The notes: a model not told the origin generated them from the sequence alone. Shown: positions 15,301-25,107, counted from the stretch's first letter. The stretch is 64,000 nt of DNA from Kocuria sp. (GCF_030538595.1 NZ_JAUNTS010000002.1:62001-126000), one strand, 5' to 3'. Made by a program: numbers and translations.

Positions 15301-15337
15301 ATTAGACGACCACACCACAAAGGACCAAAAGTCGCCC

Positions 15338-18052
15338 ATGTTGACCCATGAGATCACTGAACGCTGGCTGAGCTATTTCCAGAAGCAGGGTCACACGATT
15401 GTGCCTTCCGCCTCTCTGGTCTCCACCCAGCCCGGGTCCATGTTCACGATTGCCGGCATGGTGCCGTTCATCCCATATTTCCTGGGTCAGGAGCAGGCCC
15501 CCTGGCTGCGGGCCACTTCCGTGCAGAAGTGCATTCGCACGCTGGACATTGATGAAGTGGGCAAAACCGCCCGCCACGGAACGTTTTTCCAGATGGCCGG
15601 CAACTTTTCCTTCGGTGATTACTTCAAGGAAAAGGCCATCCCCATGGCCTGGGAACTGCTGACCTCCGCCACTCAGGACGGTGGTTATGGACTTGAGCCC
15701 GAACGCCTGTGGGTCACCATTTACGAAGGCGATGACGAAGCCCACGATCTGTGGCGCAACACCGTGGGGCTGCCGGAGGAGCGCATCCAGCGCATGCCCA
15801 AGGAGGAAAACTACTGGGACACCGGGCAGCCGGGCCCCGCTGGTCCGGACTCCGAGATCTTCTACGATCGTGGTCCCCGCTACGGCCGTGAGGGCGGCCC
15901 GGCGGTGGATGACGATCGCTACATTGAAATCTGGAACCTGGTGTTCATGCAGTACCAGCGTGGCGAAGGCTCCGGCAAGGATTACGAGATCCTGGGTGAG
16001 TTGCCGCGCAAGAACATTGACACCGGTATGGGCGTGGAGCGTATGGCCATGCTGCTGCAGGGGGTTGAGAACTTTTACGAGACGGATCAGGTCCGCCCGG
16101 TTCTGGACGCAGCCTCCGAACTCTCCGGCAAGACCTACCACGGTGCCGAGCGCGCCGAGGACCGGGGCTATGCCGACGACGTCCGCATGCGCGTGGTGGC
16201 CGACCACATCCGTTCCTCGCTGATGTTGATTGCCGACGGCGTCACGCCCGGCAACGAGGGACGCGGCTACATCTTGCGTCGTCTCTTGCGCCGTGCCATC
16301 CGAGCCATGCGTTTGCTGGGGGTGACCGAACCGTGCCTCAATGTACTGCTGCCGGCCTCCCGCGATGCCATGGGGGAGATGTTCCCCGTGGTGGTGGAGG
16401 ATTTTGAGCGGATTTCCCGGATTGCTTACGCGGAGGAAAAGGCATTCCTGAAGACGATCGAGTCCGGTACCTCCCGACTGGAAGAAGCCGTGACCGCGGC
16501 CAAGGCCCACAGCGGTGCTGTGACCGGCGCGGAGGCATTCGCACTGCATGACACCTACGGTTTCCCCATTGACCTCACGTTGGAGATGGCAGCTGAAGCG
16601 GGGGTGTCCGTGGATGAGGCCGCGTTCCGCTCGTTGATGAATGACCAACGTGAGCGTGCGCGCAAGGACGCCCGGGCCAAGAAGGGCGCCCACGCCGATC
16701 TCTCGGTGCTGCGGGCATTGCAGGAGCAGCGGGATTCGGTGTTCACCGGCTATTCGGAGGTCTCCACCGCCACCACTGTGCGGGCGCTGCTGGTGGATGG
16801 TGCCACTGTTCCTGCCGCCTCCCAGGGTGAGCAGGTTGAGGTGATCTTGGACTCCACCCCGTTCTATGCGGAGGCCGGTGGCCAGGCTGCGGACACCGGC
16901 ACCATTACCGGTCAAGGCTTCGTGCTGACCGTCTCCGATGTGCAGCAGCCGGTCAAAGGTCTGTCAGTGCACCGCGCCACGGTCACCTCCGGGGAAGTGG
17001 TGGCCGGTGCCGAGGCGGTGGCTTCCATTGATGTACGACGTCGTCGTGATGCGGAAATGGCGCACACCGGAACTCACATCGTGCACGCGGCCCTCCACGA
17101 TGTCCTGGGGCCGGAAGCTGTGCAGCGCGGTTCCTTCAACAAGGAGGGCTACCTGCGTTTTGACTTTGCCTGGGGGCAGGGCTTGTCCGAGACCCAAAAG
17201 CAGGAGGTCGAGGGCCTGGCCAACACGATCATTCGTGACGACCATGAGGTGATCACCCGGGAGATGCCCCTGGCTGAAGCCAAGGCGCTGGGTGCCATGA
17301 GTCTGTTCGGTGAAAAGTACGGTGATCAGGTCCGTGTGGTGGAGCTCAACGGCCCCTGGTCCCGTGAGCTGTGCGGCGGCACCCATGTGGCTGACACCGC
17401 CCAGATCGGCTCCCTGTCCCTGCTCACGGAGGGTTCCGTGGGCTCGGGTAACCGCCGCGTGGAAGCGTTGGTGGGACTGAACTCCTTTGAACACCTGGCC
17501 GCTGAGCGCACCTTGGTGAATCAGCTGACGGAACTGCTCAAGGTGCAGCATTCGGCTGAGTTGCCGGCACGCATCCAGGAAACCTTGGAGAAGCTGCGGT
17601 CAACCGAGAAGGAGTTGGCTGCTGCACGGCGGGAGAAGTTGGCCGCGCAGGCGGGGTCTTTGCTGGATTCCGTTCAAGACCTTGGAACCTTCCACGTTCT
17701 GACCCATGACATGGGAGAGGTCTCCGGGGCGGATGATCTGCGGGCCTTGGCTCTGGATCTGCGGGGCCGCCTCGCTCAGCGCCCGGCCGTGGTGGCCGTG
17801 ACGGGCGTGGCCAATGACCGCCCCCTGTTGCTGGTGGCCACCACGGACTCCGCGCGTTCGGCTGGCGCCAAGGCTGGTGCCCTGGTGCGCACAGCGGCGG
17901 GTGTGCTCGGTGGCGGTGGCGGTGGCAAGGACGACGTCGCACAGGGCGGCGGACAGGATGCTTCCAAGACCGGTGCTGCCTTGGAAGCCATCCTGGCCCA
18001 GCTCCGACGTTTTGGGGACCAGGACGCAGCGGCGGGGAGCGGCAATGCCTGA
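15338..18052 (+). CDS. alaS: Alanyl-tRNA synthetase
   Basis: AlaS charges tRNA-Ala. From the ATG at 15338 the protein has 904 residues, normal for the family. It starts MLTHEITERWLSYF with the class II motif region SASLVSTQPGSMFTIAGMVPF (about 20-40). It also has motif 2 (KCIRTLDIDEVGKTARHGTFF), the editing-domain zinc motif HTGTH (about 580) with CGGTHV (about 685), and a C-terminal glycine-rich C-Ala domain. The open frame reaches 15254, but its first 28 codons lie in a tandem repeat, so I reject that start. The last bases overlap ruvX by eight nucleotides. Confidence 0.97.
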   Translation: MLTHEITERWLSYFQKQGHTIVPSASLVSTQPGSMFTIAGMVPFIPYFLGQEQAPWLRATSVQKCIRTLDIDEVGKTARHGTFFQMAGNFSFGDYFKEKAIPMAWELLTSATQDGGYGLEPERLWVTIYEGDDEAHDLWRNTVGLPEERIQRMPKEENYWDTGQPGPAGPDSEIFYDRGPRYGREGGPAVDDDRYIEIWNLVFMQYQRGEGSGKDYEILGELPRKNIDTGMGVERMAMLLQGVENFYETDQVRPVLDAASELSGKTYHGAERAEDRGYADDVRMRVVADHIRSSLMLIADGVTPGNEGRGYILRRLLRRAIRAMRLLGVTEPCLNVLLPASRDAMGEMFPVVVEDFERISRIAYAEEKAFLKTIESGTSRLEEAVTAAKAHSGAVTGAEAFALHDTYGFPIDLTLEMAAEAGVSVDEAAFRSLMNDQRERARKDARAKKGAHADLSVLRALQEQRDSVFTGYSEVSTATTVRALLVDGATVPAASQGEQVEVILDSTPFYAEAGGQAADTGTITGQGFVLTVSDVQQPVKGLSVHRATVTSGEVVAGAEAVASIDVRRRRDAEMAHTGTHIVHAALHDVLGPEAVQRGSFNKEGYLRFDFAWGQGLSETQKQEVEGLANTIIRDDHEVITREMPLAEAKALGAMSLFGEKYGDQVRVVELNGPWSRELCGGTHVADTAQIGSLSLLTEGSVGSGNRRVEALVGLNSFEHLAAERTLVNQLTELLKVQHSAELPARIQETLEKLRSTEKELAAARREKLAAQAGSLLDSVQDLGTFHVLTHDMGEVSGADDLRALALDLRGRLAQRPAVVAVTGVANDRPLLLVATTDSARSAGAKAGALVRTAAGVLGGGGGGKDDVAQGGGQDASKTGAALEAILAQLRRFGDQDAAAGSGNA

Positions 18053-18629
18053 GGTGGTTTCATCACCTCAACCCCTGGATCTCACGGTGCGAGGACGTCG
18101 ACTCGGGGTGGACGTGGGCCAAGTGCGCGTGGGGGTGGCCCTGACAGATCCCGATGCCATTCTGGCCACACCGCTGACCACCCTGGAACGTGACCTCAAA
18201 AAGCACTTTGACGTCAAGATCGCAGCCAAATTGGTCCGCGAACACGGTGTGGTTGAAGTGGTGGTGGGACTTCCGCTGGCCATGTCCGGTGAGCACACCG
18301 ACTCCACCAGGGCAGCCTTGGACTGGGCCCAGCGCCTGGCCGACCGATTGGAGCGGACTGGAGAACCAACACCGGTGCACATGGTGGATGAGCGCTGGAC
18401 CAGCGTGGAGTCCCATCGCATGCTGCACCAGGCCGGGTTGTCCCGCCGTGACCACAAATCCAAAGTGGATCAGCAAGCAGCAGTGACCATTTTGGAAGCT
18501 GCACTTGCCGCTGCGCGCCGCGCCGACAAAGGCCGTGATCCGTCCGTTACACGCGGAGCCGATCAAAATACTGACATGACCATGGACGACTCTGCCTCGT
18601 CCGCCAAGCCGGAGGGAGACCTCACGTGA
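18045..18629 (+). CDS. ruvX: Holliday junction resolvase-like / pre-16S rRNA nuclease YqgF
   Basis: The 194-residue protein of the YqgF family processes the 5' end of 16S rRNA in E. coli and was earlier proposed as a Holliday junction resolvase. RNase H-like motifs are present in order: GRRLGVDVGQVRVGVALTD (about 14-32), VVVGLPLAMSGE (about 72), VDERWTS (about 115) and KVDQQAAVTILE (about 143), with the acidic residues in place. The ATG at 18045 overlaps the alaS stop and has GGGGAG upstream. A 45-residue C-terminal tail beyond the core domain is probably disordered. It is translationally coupled to alaS and mltG. Confidence 0.92.
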   Translation: MPEVVSSPQPLDLTVRGRRLGVDVGQVRVGVALTDPDAILATPLTTLERDLKKHFDVKIAAKLVREHGVVEVVVGLPLAMSGEHTDSTRAALDWAQRLADRLERTGEPTPVHMVDERWTSVESHRMLHQAGLSRRDHKSKVDQQAAVTILEAALAAARRADKGRDPSVTRGADQNTDMTMDDSASSAKPEGDLT

Positions 18630-19795
18630 GCGAGCAGCAGCGCGGTCCTGAAGACCAGGGCCGAAGGCGAACCCGCCGAGAGGGCGGAAAGGGGCTGACC
18701 GGTGCCTTCCAGGTGGAGGAACGCTCCGAAGAACAGCTTGAACGCCTGAAAAAGCGGCACAACCTCTCCTTGATCGGGGCCATTGCCCTGTTCACGGTGG
18801 CGGCAGTGTTCACCATCTCCGTCTTGGGCAACAACTTTGGGTGGTTTGAACGCAAGGACTACCGCGGTGACGGCAATGACGCCGTGAACTTCACCATCCA
18901 AGAGGGCGAAACCATTGAGCAGGTGGGCATCAATCTGACCAATGAAGACATCGTGGCCAACGCCGGCCGTTTCATTGACACGTTCAATGCGGAGTACCAG
19001 GGCCAGTTCATCCAGCCCGGTGACTATGAAATGCGGCGCCAAATGAGTTCCCAGGCCGCGGTCCGGGTGCTGATGGATGAAGGCGACCCCGCGCACTACG
19101 CCGCTGTGGCCAACACCCTGCGCATGGACGACACCTTTGAGATCCTGTCCGACTCCACGGGCATCTCCAAGGACGAATTCGAGAGTGCCGCGCAGGACAC
19201 CTCCAAGTTCGGCATTCCGGAGCAGTTCCCCACCATTGAGGGTTACCTGCATCCCGGTGAGTACCGTTTCCCGCTGGATGCCACCGCAGATGAGATCTTG
19301 CAGGAGATGGTGGACCGCACCAAGGCCACGCTGGAACGCAACAACGTTCCGGAAGATCAGGCTTTCCGTGTTCTCACGGTGGCTTCCCTGGTGGAGTTCG
19401 AAGGCGTCCCCTCCGATTACGCGGATGTGGCCGGAGCGATTTTCAACCGTATTGACCGTCCGGATGATGAAACCAACGGATTCATCCAATCGGATGCCTC
19501 CGTGACCTACGGCCTTGGCCGACGCTCCTACGACTTCTCCGACGAGGAACGCAACGATTCCTCCAATGAATACAACACCTTTGCCAATCCGGGACTACCG
19601 GTGGGCCCCATCGGTTCCCCGGGGGATGCGTCCATTGACGCAACGGCGAATCCCGCACAGAACGACTACTACTACTGGGTGACCGTCAACCTGGACACGG
19701 GCGAAACCAAGTTTGCGGAGAACTTTGCCCAGCACGAAGAAAACGTGGCTGAATACCAGTCGTGGTGCTCTGACAACCCGGGACGTTGTGACTGA
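18626..19795 (+). CDS. mltG: Endolytic transglycosylase MltG (YceG-like)
   Basis: MltG is a membrane-bound lytic transglycosylase thought to cut nascent glycan strands. The 389-residue protein has a charged cytoplasmic start, one membrane segment (about 47-70: LIGAIALFTVAAVFTISVL), a LysM-like segment and the YceG domain (about 120-375). ASLVEFEG (about 254) corresponds to the catalytic-Glu motif and YNTFANPGLPVGPIGSPG (about 320) is the family's C-terminal signature. The GTG start overlaps the ruvX stop (GTGA). The order alaS-ruvX-mltG-aroE is standard in actinobacteria. Confidence 0.93.
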   Translation: MSEQQRGPEDQGRRRTRREGGKGLTGAFQVEERSEEQLERLKKRHNLSLIGAIALFTVAAVFTISVLGNNFGWFERKDYRGDGNDAVNFTIQEGETIEQVGINLTNEDIVANAGRFIDTFNAEYQGQFIQPGDYEMRRQMSSQAAVRVLMDEGDPAHYAAVANTLRMDDTFEILSDSTGISKDEFESAAQDTSKFGIPEQFPTIEGYLHPGEYRFPLDATADEILQEMVDRTKATLERNNVPEDQAFRVLTVASLVEFEGVPSDYADVAGAIFNRIDRPDDETNGFIQSDASVTYGLGRRSYDFSDEERNDSSNEYNTFANPGLPVGPIGSPGDASIDATANPAQNDYYYWVTVNLDTGETKFAENFAQHEENVAEYQSWCSDNPGRCD

Positions 19796-20711
19796 GCACG
19801 GCACATCTTCCGCACAGAGGTTCAGTCCAGAAGCTGCGACCCCCTACGCGGGGGTGGTGGGTCACCCGATCAGCCACTCCCGCTCACCGCAGTTGCACCG
19901 GACGGCCTACGCCCTCTTGGGGGAGCTCCTGGACTACGGTGCCACGGACGTGGAGGAAACCGGGCTGGTTCCGCGGGTGGAGCAGCTGCGCCATGACCCC
20001 CTGTGGCGCGGGCTGTCCGTGACCATGCCGTTGAAGTCTGAGGCAGCAGAAATCGCCGATGAGCTCACGGACCTGGCGGAGGCCGTTGGTGTGGTGAACA
20101 CCCTGGTGCATCACGGTGACGGTCACGTGTTGGGCCACAACACGGATGTTGCGGGCATCATGGGGGCCCTACGTGCAGCCGGGCACATTCCACCTGTTCC
20201 ACGGGCAGCCATTCTGGGCGGTGGCGGAACCGCCACCGCCGCGGTGGCTGCCCTTCAAGGACTTGGGGCCACGTCAGTGGACGCTTGGGTTCGTTCGGAA
20301 GCACGAGCCCACCGCACCGTCACGGCGGCCGAGCACCTGGGCCTACCGCTGCAGCTCAAGCCATGGGAACAGGCTGCGGAGCACGTGGCCGGGTACGACG
20401 TCGTCGTGGCCACCTTGCCGCCGCACGGTTGTGATGATCTGGCGGCTGCGTTTGCCGCAGTGCGGGGGCGCCACACCACGGGTGTGCTGTTGGACGCCGC
20501 CTATGACCCCTGGCCTTCGGCCATTGCACGGGCCTGGACACGCGCCGGTGGACAGGTGGCCCCGGGAATCGACATGCTGATCTTCCAAGCCGTGGACCAG
20601 ATCAAACTGTTCACCAAGCGGCCCCTGGACGTTGACCTGCCCCGTGAGGCAACTGTGATCAACGCCATGTGTGAAGCGGTGGGGCGGCCCGCACTGGCCG
20701 CAGACCGGTAA
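19788..20711 (+). CDS. aroE: Shikimate dehydrogenase
   Basis: AroE reduces 3-dehydroshikimate to shikimate with NADPH. From the GTG at 19788 the protein has 307 residues. Visible motifs are GHPISHSRSPQLHRTAY (about 24-40), LSVTMPLKSEA (about 84) with the catalytic Lys, HNTDVAGI (about 118) and the dinucleotide-binding GGGGTATAAVAAL (about 145). The start overlaps the mltG stop by eight bases; an earlier in-frame ATG would lie well inside mltG. It begins the aromatic-acid genes continued by aroC-aroK-aroB. The cofactor loop was not assigned in detail. Confidence 0.93.
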   Translation: MTEHGTSSAQRFSPEAATPYAGVVGHPISHSRSPQLHRTAYALLGELLDYGATDVEETGLVPRVEQLRHDPLWRGLSVTMPLKSEAAEIADELTDLAEAVGVVNTLVHHGDGHVLGHNTDVAGIMGALRAAGHIPPVPRAAILGGGGTATAAVAALQGLGATSVDAWVRSEARAHRTVTAAEHLGLPLQLKPWEQAAEHVAGYDVVVATLPPHGCDDLAAAFAAVRGRHTTGVLLDAAYDPWPSAIARAWTRAGGQVAPGIDMLIFQAVDQIKLFTKRPLDVDLPREATVINAMCEAVGRPALAADR

Positions 20712-20800
20712 GATCACCCAAGGTTTGTCCGAGCACCTGACACCTGTCAAGCCCTGGCACCATCCAGTACCTGACCCCACCATCTGAGGAGAAATCACTC

Positions 20801-22048
20801 ATGCTCCGTTGGCTCACGGCCGGAGAATCCCACGGCGAGGCCCTGGTGGGCATCATTGAGGGTGTTCCCGCGGGGGTGGAACTGACTTCCGGGGACATCC
20901 AGGAGGCCCTGGCTCGCCGTCGTCTGGGATACGGGCGTGGGGCTCGCATGAAGTTTGAGCAGGACCGAGTGCGTCTGTTGGGCGGTGTTCGTCACGGGAT
21001 CACCCAGGGGGGTCCGGTGGCCATTGAGATCGCCAATACCGAATGGCCCAAGTGGGAGCGGGTGATGAGCGCGGACCCCGTGGACCCCGCAGAGCTGGAG
21101 GGTAAGGCCCGGAACGCGGCACTGACCCGTCCGCGCCCGGGCCACGCCGACTTCACCGGTATGCAAAAGTACGCTCACCGTGAGGCGCGGCCCATTCTGG
21201 AACGTGCCTCCGCCCGAGAAACCGCAACGCGTGTGGCCCTGGGGGTGGTGGCCGCCAAGATGTTGGCTGCCCTGGATATTGGGCTGGTATCGCACACCAC
21301 GGCAGTGGGCGGGGTGGCTGCACCGCTGGATGCCGCACGTCCCACCGCGTCGGATGTGGAGCAGCTGGACGCCGATCCGCTGCGCTGCTTTGACCGGACC
21401 ACCTCCCAGGAGATGGTTGAGGCCGTGGACGTGGCGCACAAGGACGGTGAAACCCTGGGGGGTGTGGTGGAGGTCCTGGCCTACAACCTGCCTCCGGGGC
21501 TGGGGTCCTATGTGCATTGGGACCGCCGCCTGGATGCGCGGTTGGCTGGTGCGTTGATGGGTATTCAAGCCATCAAGGGAGTGGAAGTGGGGGACGGTTT
21601 CCTCACCGCTGCCCGTCCCGGATCGGCCGCGCATGACGAAATCATGATCGGTAATGACGGCCAGGTGCACCGCGTGTCCAACCGCGCCGGCGGCATTGAG
21701 GGTGGCATGTCCATCGGGGACGTTCTGCGGGTTCGCGCCGCCATGAAGCCCATTGCAACCGTTCCCAAGGCCTTGCGCACCGTGGACATCAGCACCCGCG
21801 AAGCCTCCCGGGCACATCACCAACGCTCAGATGTCTGCGCTGTTCCGGCGGCCGGTGTGGTGGCAGAAGCCATGACTGCGTTGGTGCTGGCAGATGCCGT
21901 GATGGAGAAATTTGGCGGGGACAACATTGCAGAGACCGTTCGCAACAAGGACGCTTACCTGGCGGCCATTCCGGACTCCCTGCGTTCCTCCGGCCACCTG
22001 GGTAGCTTTGACGGCATGGAGGCGCCTGCTGAGGAGCGCAACGCATGA
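20801..22048 (+). CDS. aroC: Chorismate synthase
   Basis: AroC makes chorismate from 5-enolpyruvylshikimate 3-phosphate using reduced flavin. The 415-residue protein starts [16 protein letters not shown] and has [39 protein letters not shown], the [21 protein letters not shown] segment and ending blocks typical of the family. The ATG has GAGGAGA at proper spacing. A possible -10 TAAGAT (20709-20714) overlaps the aroE stop, so aroC may have its own promoter. Its stop overlaps the aroK start (ATGA). Confidence 0.97.
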   Translation: MLRWLTAGESHGEALVGIIEGVPAGVELTSGDIQEALARRRLGYGRGARMKFEQDRVRLLGGVRHGITQGGPVAIEIANTEWPKWERVMSADPVDPAELEGKARNAALTRPRPGHADFTGMQKYAHREARPILERASARETATRVALGVVAAKMLAALDIGLVSHTTAVGGVAAPLDAARPTASDVEQLDADPLRCFDRTTSQEMVEAVDVAHKDGETLGGVVEVLAYNLPPGLGSYVHWDRRLDARLAGALMGIQAIKGVEVGDGFLTAARPGSAAHDEIMIGNDGQVHRVSNRAGGIEGGMSIGDVLRVRAAMKPIATVPKALRTVDISTREASRAHHQRSDVCAVPAAGVVAEAMTALVLADAVMEKFGGDNIAETVRNKDAYLAAIPDSLRSSGHLGSFDGMEAPAEERNA

Positions 22049-22734
22049 GCGCCGGTGCGCAGTTTTCCCCCAAGGATTTTGCCCAGAGCCTGGCGCACTC
22101 GGCCTTGAGCAATCCCGGTGGCAGGGTGGCCGGGGTGGACGGTGATCTGGGTCCGGTTGGTACCCCCGGCGCCACGGCGCTGGTGAGACCCGTGGTTCTG
22201 ATCGGCCCCATGGCTGCTGGAAAATCATTCTTGGCACTGCACATGTCCAAGTTTTTTGGCTACGACTTTGTGGATGCCGATCAGGTCATTGTGCAGCGGC
22301 ACGGGGTGATTGCAGACATCTTCCAGGAGCACGGGGAAAAGTACTTCCGCGACCTGGAGGCGGATGTGATCCAGGAAGTGCTCAGCGATCGAGACCATGC
22401 CAATGCCATCTTCTCCGTGGGCGGGGGTGCACCCATGACGGAGCGCGTGCGCCTGTTGCTGCGCGATGAACTGGTGGCGTATCTGGAAGTGGACGCAGCC
22501 ACGGTGTTCCCGCGGATCAGCGGCAATCGCACGCGTCCCATGCTGCAACCGGATCCGGAGAAACGCTGGAGCGAACTTTTGGCAGCCCGGCGGGACCGCT
22601 ACGAAGGTTTGGCCAAGATCCGGGTGGACGGCACGGGGCAACGGCAGGTGGCCGATATTGCCCAGGACTTGCACAACGACATTCAGCGGTTGAACCCCGG
22701 TGCTGCCGGGGCTTGCGCTGACACGACGCACTGA
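22045..22734 (+). CDS. aroK: Shikimate kinase with N-terminal extension
   Basis: AroK phosphorylates shikimate at the 3-hydroxyl. The kinase core starts near residue 48 with [19 protein letters not shown]; the P-loop GPMAAGKS is a variant of the usual GxxxxGKS. It is followed by DFVDADQVI (substrate Asp), [17 protein letters not shown] and RPML (lid Arg). At 229 residues it is longer than the usual 170-180 because of about 45 extra N-terminal residues. These may be real, as the ATG overlaps the aroC stop, or the start may lie inside (for example the GTG before RPVVLIG). The core call is firm. Confidence 0.93.
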   Translation: MSAGAQFSPKDFAQSLAHSALSNPGGRVAGVDGDLGPVGTPGATALVRPVVLIGPMAAGKSFLALHMSKFFGYDFVDADQVIVQRHGVIADIFQEHGEKYFRDLEADVIQEVLSDRDHANAIFSVGGGAPMTERVRLLLRDELVAYLEVDAATVFPRISGNRTRPMLQPDPEKRWSELLAARRDRYEGLAKIRVDGTGQRQVADIAQDLHNDIQRLNPGAAGACADTTH

Positions 22735-22749
22735 GGACAGATTCACGTC

Positions 22750-23838
22750 ATGAGCACCACCACACGCATCCCGGTCACCGGTTCCAAGCCAGAGGAGAAC
22801 TACCAGGTTCTGGTGGGCAACGGCTTGTTGGGCCATCTGGGGGAGGTACTGGGTCCGCGCGTCAAGAAAGTGTTGGTCATCCACCCGCAGGCATTGGAAG
22901 CCAACGGGCAGGTGGTGGTGGAACAGCTGCAAGCGGATGGTTATCAGGTTTTTCAGGCGATCATTCCGGATGCGGAAGAAGGCAAGCGCCTGGAGGTGGC
23001 TGGGTTCTGCTGGCAGGCTCTGGGTCAGGCGGACTTCACGCGCAGTGATGCCATAGTGGCGGTCGGTGGCGGTGCCGTGACCGATCTGGCCGGTTTTGTG
23101 GCTGCCACGTGGTTGCGCGGTATCCGCGTGGTGCACATTCCCACCACGTTTCTGGGCATGGTGGATGCCGCAGTGGGCGGCAAGACCGGGATCAATACGG
23201 CTGAAGGCAAGAACCTGGTGGGCGCTTTCCATCCGCCGGCTGCGGTTCTGTGTGATCTGGACGCGCTGACCACTCTTCCCACGAACGAATTGCTGACGGG
23301 GATGGCGGAGACGGTCAAATGTGGCTTCATTGCCGATCCCAGGATCCTGGACCTGATCGAAGAACACCCGGAGGAGGCCAAGGACCCGACCTCACCGATC
23401 CTGCGGGAACTGGTGGAGCGTTCCGTACGGGTGAAGGCGGAGGTGGTCTCTCAAGACCTCAAAGAATCCGGTCGCCGAGAGTTCCTGAACTACGGGCACA
23501 CGTTGGGCCATGCGATTGAGAACAATGAACGGTATCAATGGCGCCACGGTGCCGCCGTGGCCATTGGCATGGTCTTTGCCGCCGAGCTGGGGCGGACGGC
23601 AGGGACTTTGCCGGATCAGGTGGTCGAGCGGCACTACCGGATCTTGAAGCTGTTGGGATTGCCCACCGAGTATCGGTTCGATCAGTGGCCCAAACTTCTG
23701 GAGGTCATGAAACGGGACAAGAAAACCCGTGGTGGTCTGCTGCGATTTGTGATCTTGGACGACGTCGCCCGCCCTCGCATCCTGGAGGTCCCGGACACCT
23801 CGGTGCTGTTTGCCGTCTACCAAGACGTAGCCCACTAA
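22750..23838 (+). CDS. aroB: 3-dehydroquinate synthase
   Basis: AroB converts DAHP to 3-dehydroquinate with NAD and a divalent metal. The 362-residue protein has the NAD-binding VAVGGGAVTDLAGFVAATWLRG (about 98-119), VPTTFLGMVD-like IPTTFLGMVDAAVGGKTGIN (about 128-147) and the metal ligands of the family: E (MAETVKCGF), H (NYGHTLGHAIE) and a second H in the following helix. The ATG lies 15 bases after the aroK stop. It is followed after two bases by a large palindrome. Confidence 0.96.
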   Translation: MSTTTRIPVTGSKPEENYQVLVGNGLLGHLGEVLGPRVKKVLVIHPQALEANGQVVVEQLQADGYQVFQAIIPDAEEGKRLEVAGFCWQALGQADFTRSDAIVAVGGGAVTDLAGFVAATWLRGIRVVHIPTTFLGMVDAAVGGKTGINTAEGKNLVGAFHPPAAVLCDLDALTTLPTNELLTGMAETVKCGFIADPRILDLIEEHPEEAKDPTSPILRELVERSVRVKAEVVSQDLKESGRREFLNYGHTLGHAIENNERYQWRHGAAVAIGMVFAAELGRTAGTLPDQVVERHYRILKLLGLPTEYRFDQWPKLLEVMKRDKKTRGGLLRFVILDDVARPRILEVPDTSVLFAVYQDVAH

Positions 23839-23840
23839 CC

Positions 23841-23912
23841 AACTCGCCGAGATCATGGAAATGTTGGTCCTGAGCGCCGAAAATCGAACGTTTCCATGAT
23901 CTCGGCGGAGTT
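23841..23912. repeat. Palindrome C: long inverted repeat between aroB and efp
   Basis: The arms are AACTC plus GCCGAGATCATGGAAA (23841-23861) and the matching right arm (23891-23912), with one bulged base and a 29-base loop. It may terminate aroB. The arm shares GCCGAG with palindromes A1 and A2, and the 29-base loop equals that of palindrome B2. No DUF559 gene is adjacent. Confidence 0.75.
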
Positions 23913-23923
23913 GCGGTTCTTGG

Positions 23924-23929
23924 TAGGAT
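23924..23929 (+). promoter_or_regulatory. -10 element of efp
   Basis: TAGGAT with an extended TGG before it, 40 bases upstream of the efp start and just after palindrome C. It fits TANNNT. A -35 is not obvious; its place is taken by the palindrome arm. Confidence 0.45.
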
Positions 23930-23969
23930 GGCCCGCAGTCAAAATCCCGCGAAGACGATAGAGAGCACC

Positions 23970-24533
23970 GTGGCAACCACCAACGACATCAAGAACGGCA
24001 CCGTCCTGAATCTGGACGGCAACCTGTGGAGCGTCATTGAGTTCCAGCACGTCAAGCCCGGCAAGGGTGGTGCTTTTGTGCGGACCAAGCTGCGCAATGT
24101 GACCTCCGGCAAAGTGGTGGACAAGACCTTCAACGCGGGTGCCAAGGTGGACACCGCAACCGTTGATCGCTCCGAGTATCAGTACCTGTACAAAGACGGC
24201 GATGACTTTGTGTTCATGGACAACTCCACCTATGACCAGCTGAACATCCCGGCCTCGGTGGTGGGTGAAGCCGAGAACTTCATGTTGGAGAACACCAATG
24301 CCGTGATCGCCATGCACGAAGGGGCCCCGCTCTACATCGAGCTGCCGCCGTCCGTGGTTCTTGAGATCACCTACACCGAGCCCGGTTTGCAGGGTGATCG
24401 CTCCACCGGCGGTACCAAGCCTGCCACCTTGGAGACCGGCTACCAGATCCAGGTGCCGTTGTTCATCGAGAACAACACCCGCGTGAAGGTTGACACCCGC
24501 TCGGGTGACTACCTGGGTCGCGTCACCGAATGA
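23970..24533 (+). CDS. efp: Elongation factor P
   Basis: EF-P enters the ribosomal E site and relieves stalling at proline runs. The 187-residue protein has the typical start [19 protein letters not shown], the KOW-like loop [17 protein letters not shown] (about 28-44) with Lys at the tip (position of modification in other bacteria), and the C-terminal [21 protein letters not shown]. The GTG at 23970 is the conserved start; the frame is open a further 14 codons to a point inside the promoter. The ATGA overlap with nusB indicates coupling. No efp-modifying enzymes are nearby. Confidence 0.97.
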   Translation: MATTNDIKNGTVLNLDGNLWSVIEFQHVKPGKGGAFVRTKLRNVTSGKVVDKTFNAGAKVDTATVDRSEYQYLYKDGDDFVFMDNSTYDQLNIPASVVGEAENFMLENTNAVIAMHEGAPLYIELPPSVVLEITYTEPGLQGDRSTGGTKPATLETGYQIQVPLFIENNTRVKVDTRSGDYLGRVTE

Positions 24534-25033
24534 GCGGGGCGCGGACCAAGGCCCGCACCCGGGCCGTGGAAATTCTTTTCGAGGCTGAAGCCCGCAACCA
24601 GGACCCCGTTGAGGTGCTGGAGCGACGCCGGGAAAACTCCCAGCAGCTCTTTGGCGCCTTCACCGAAGAACTGGTGCGCGGCGTTCAGCTGCGCCGCGCG
24701 GAGATTGACGAGGCCATCCAGACCTGGTCACGCGGCTGGACTTTGGAACGCATGCCGGCCGTGGATCGCAACATCTTGCGGTTGGGTGCCTGGGAACTGT
24801 TGTTCAACGACGACGTCCCGGACACGGTGGCGGTGGATGAAGCCGTGAGTTTGGCCAAGACGCTGAGCACGGACGATTCGCCGTCGTTCATCAACGGAGT
24901 GCTGGGACGGTTGCAAACTGTCAAGCCCACCCTGGTGGATGTGGCAGATGACCCGGTGGATGTGGCAGCTGATCCGGTGGACACCACTCCAGCCCCCTCA
25001 TCGGAGCCCGATTCGGTGCCCACCGCAGACTGA
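24530..25033 (+). CDS. nusB: Transcription antitermination factor NusB
   Basis: NusB binds boxA RNA with S10 and supports rRNA antitermination. The 167-residue protein has the NusB start [20 protein letters not shown], then [19 protein letters not shown] (about 75-93), [13 protein letters not shown] and [12 protein letters not shown] (about 122-135). After the core (about 140 residues) there is a short acidic tail with the repeated DDPVDVA / ADPVDTT. It overlaps the efp stop by four bases. It is followed by the pyr operon promoter. Confidence 0.95.
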   Translation: MSGARTKARTRAVEILFEAEARNQDPVEVLERRRENSQQLFGAFTEELVRGVQLRRAEIDEAIQTWSRGWTLERMPAVDRNILRLGAWELLFNDDVPDTVAVDEAVSLAKTLSTDDSPSFINGVLGRLQTVKPTLVDVADDPVDVAADPVDTTPAPSSEPDSVPTAD

Positions 25034-25041
25034 TGCGGTGC

Positions 25042-25107
25042 TAGGGTTTTTGCAGTAGCGCGTCCCTTTAAGTCCGTCCTGTGAGGCGGGGAAGGAAGGC
25101 AGCACCT
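25042..25107 (+). promoter_or_regulatory. pyr operon promoter and PyrR-binding leader overlapping the pyrR ribosome binding site
   Basis: TAGGGT (25042-25047) is a good -10, giving a start near 25054. The 54-base leader holds AGTCCGTCCTGTGAGGCGGG (25071-25090) followed by GAAGGAAGG, matching the conserved core of PyrR-binding loops (a GTCC...GAGG...AAGG pattern). The purine run is also the pyrR ribosome binding site, and no terminator hairpin follows. The layout therefore suggests translational repression by PyrR-UMP, as known in mycobacteria, rather than attenuation. Confidence 0.65.

Noticed and set aside
15254-15337. N-terminal extension of AlaRS from an upstream start
   Set aside because: The 28 codons lie mostly within the 20-nt tandem repeat and do not resemble AlaRS; the ATG at 15338 begins the conserved sequence.
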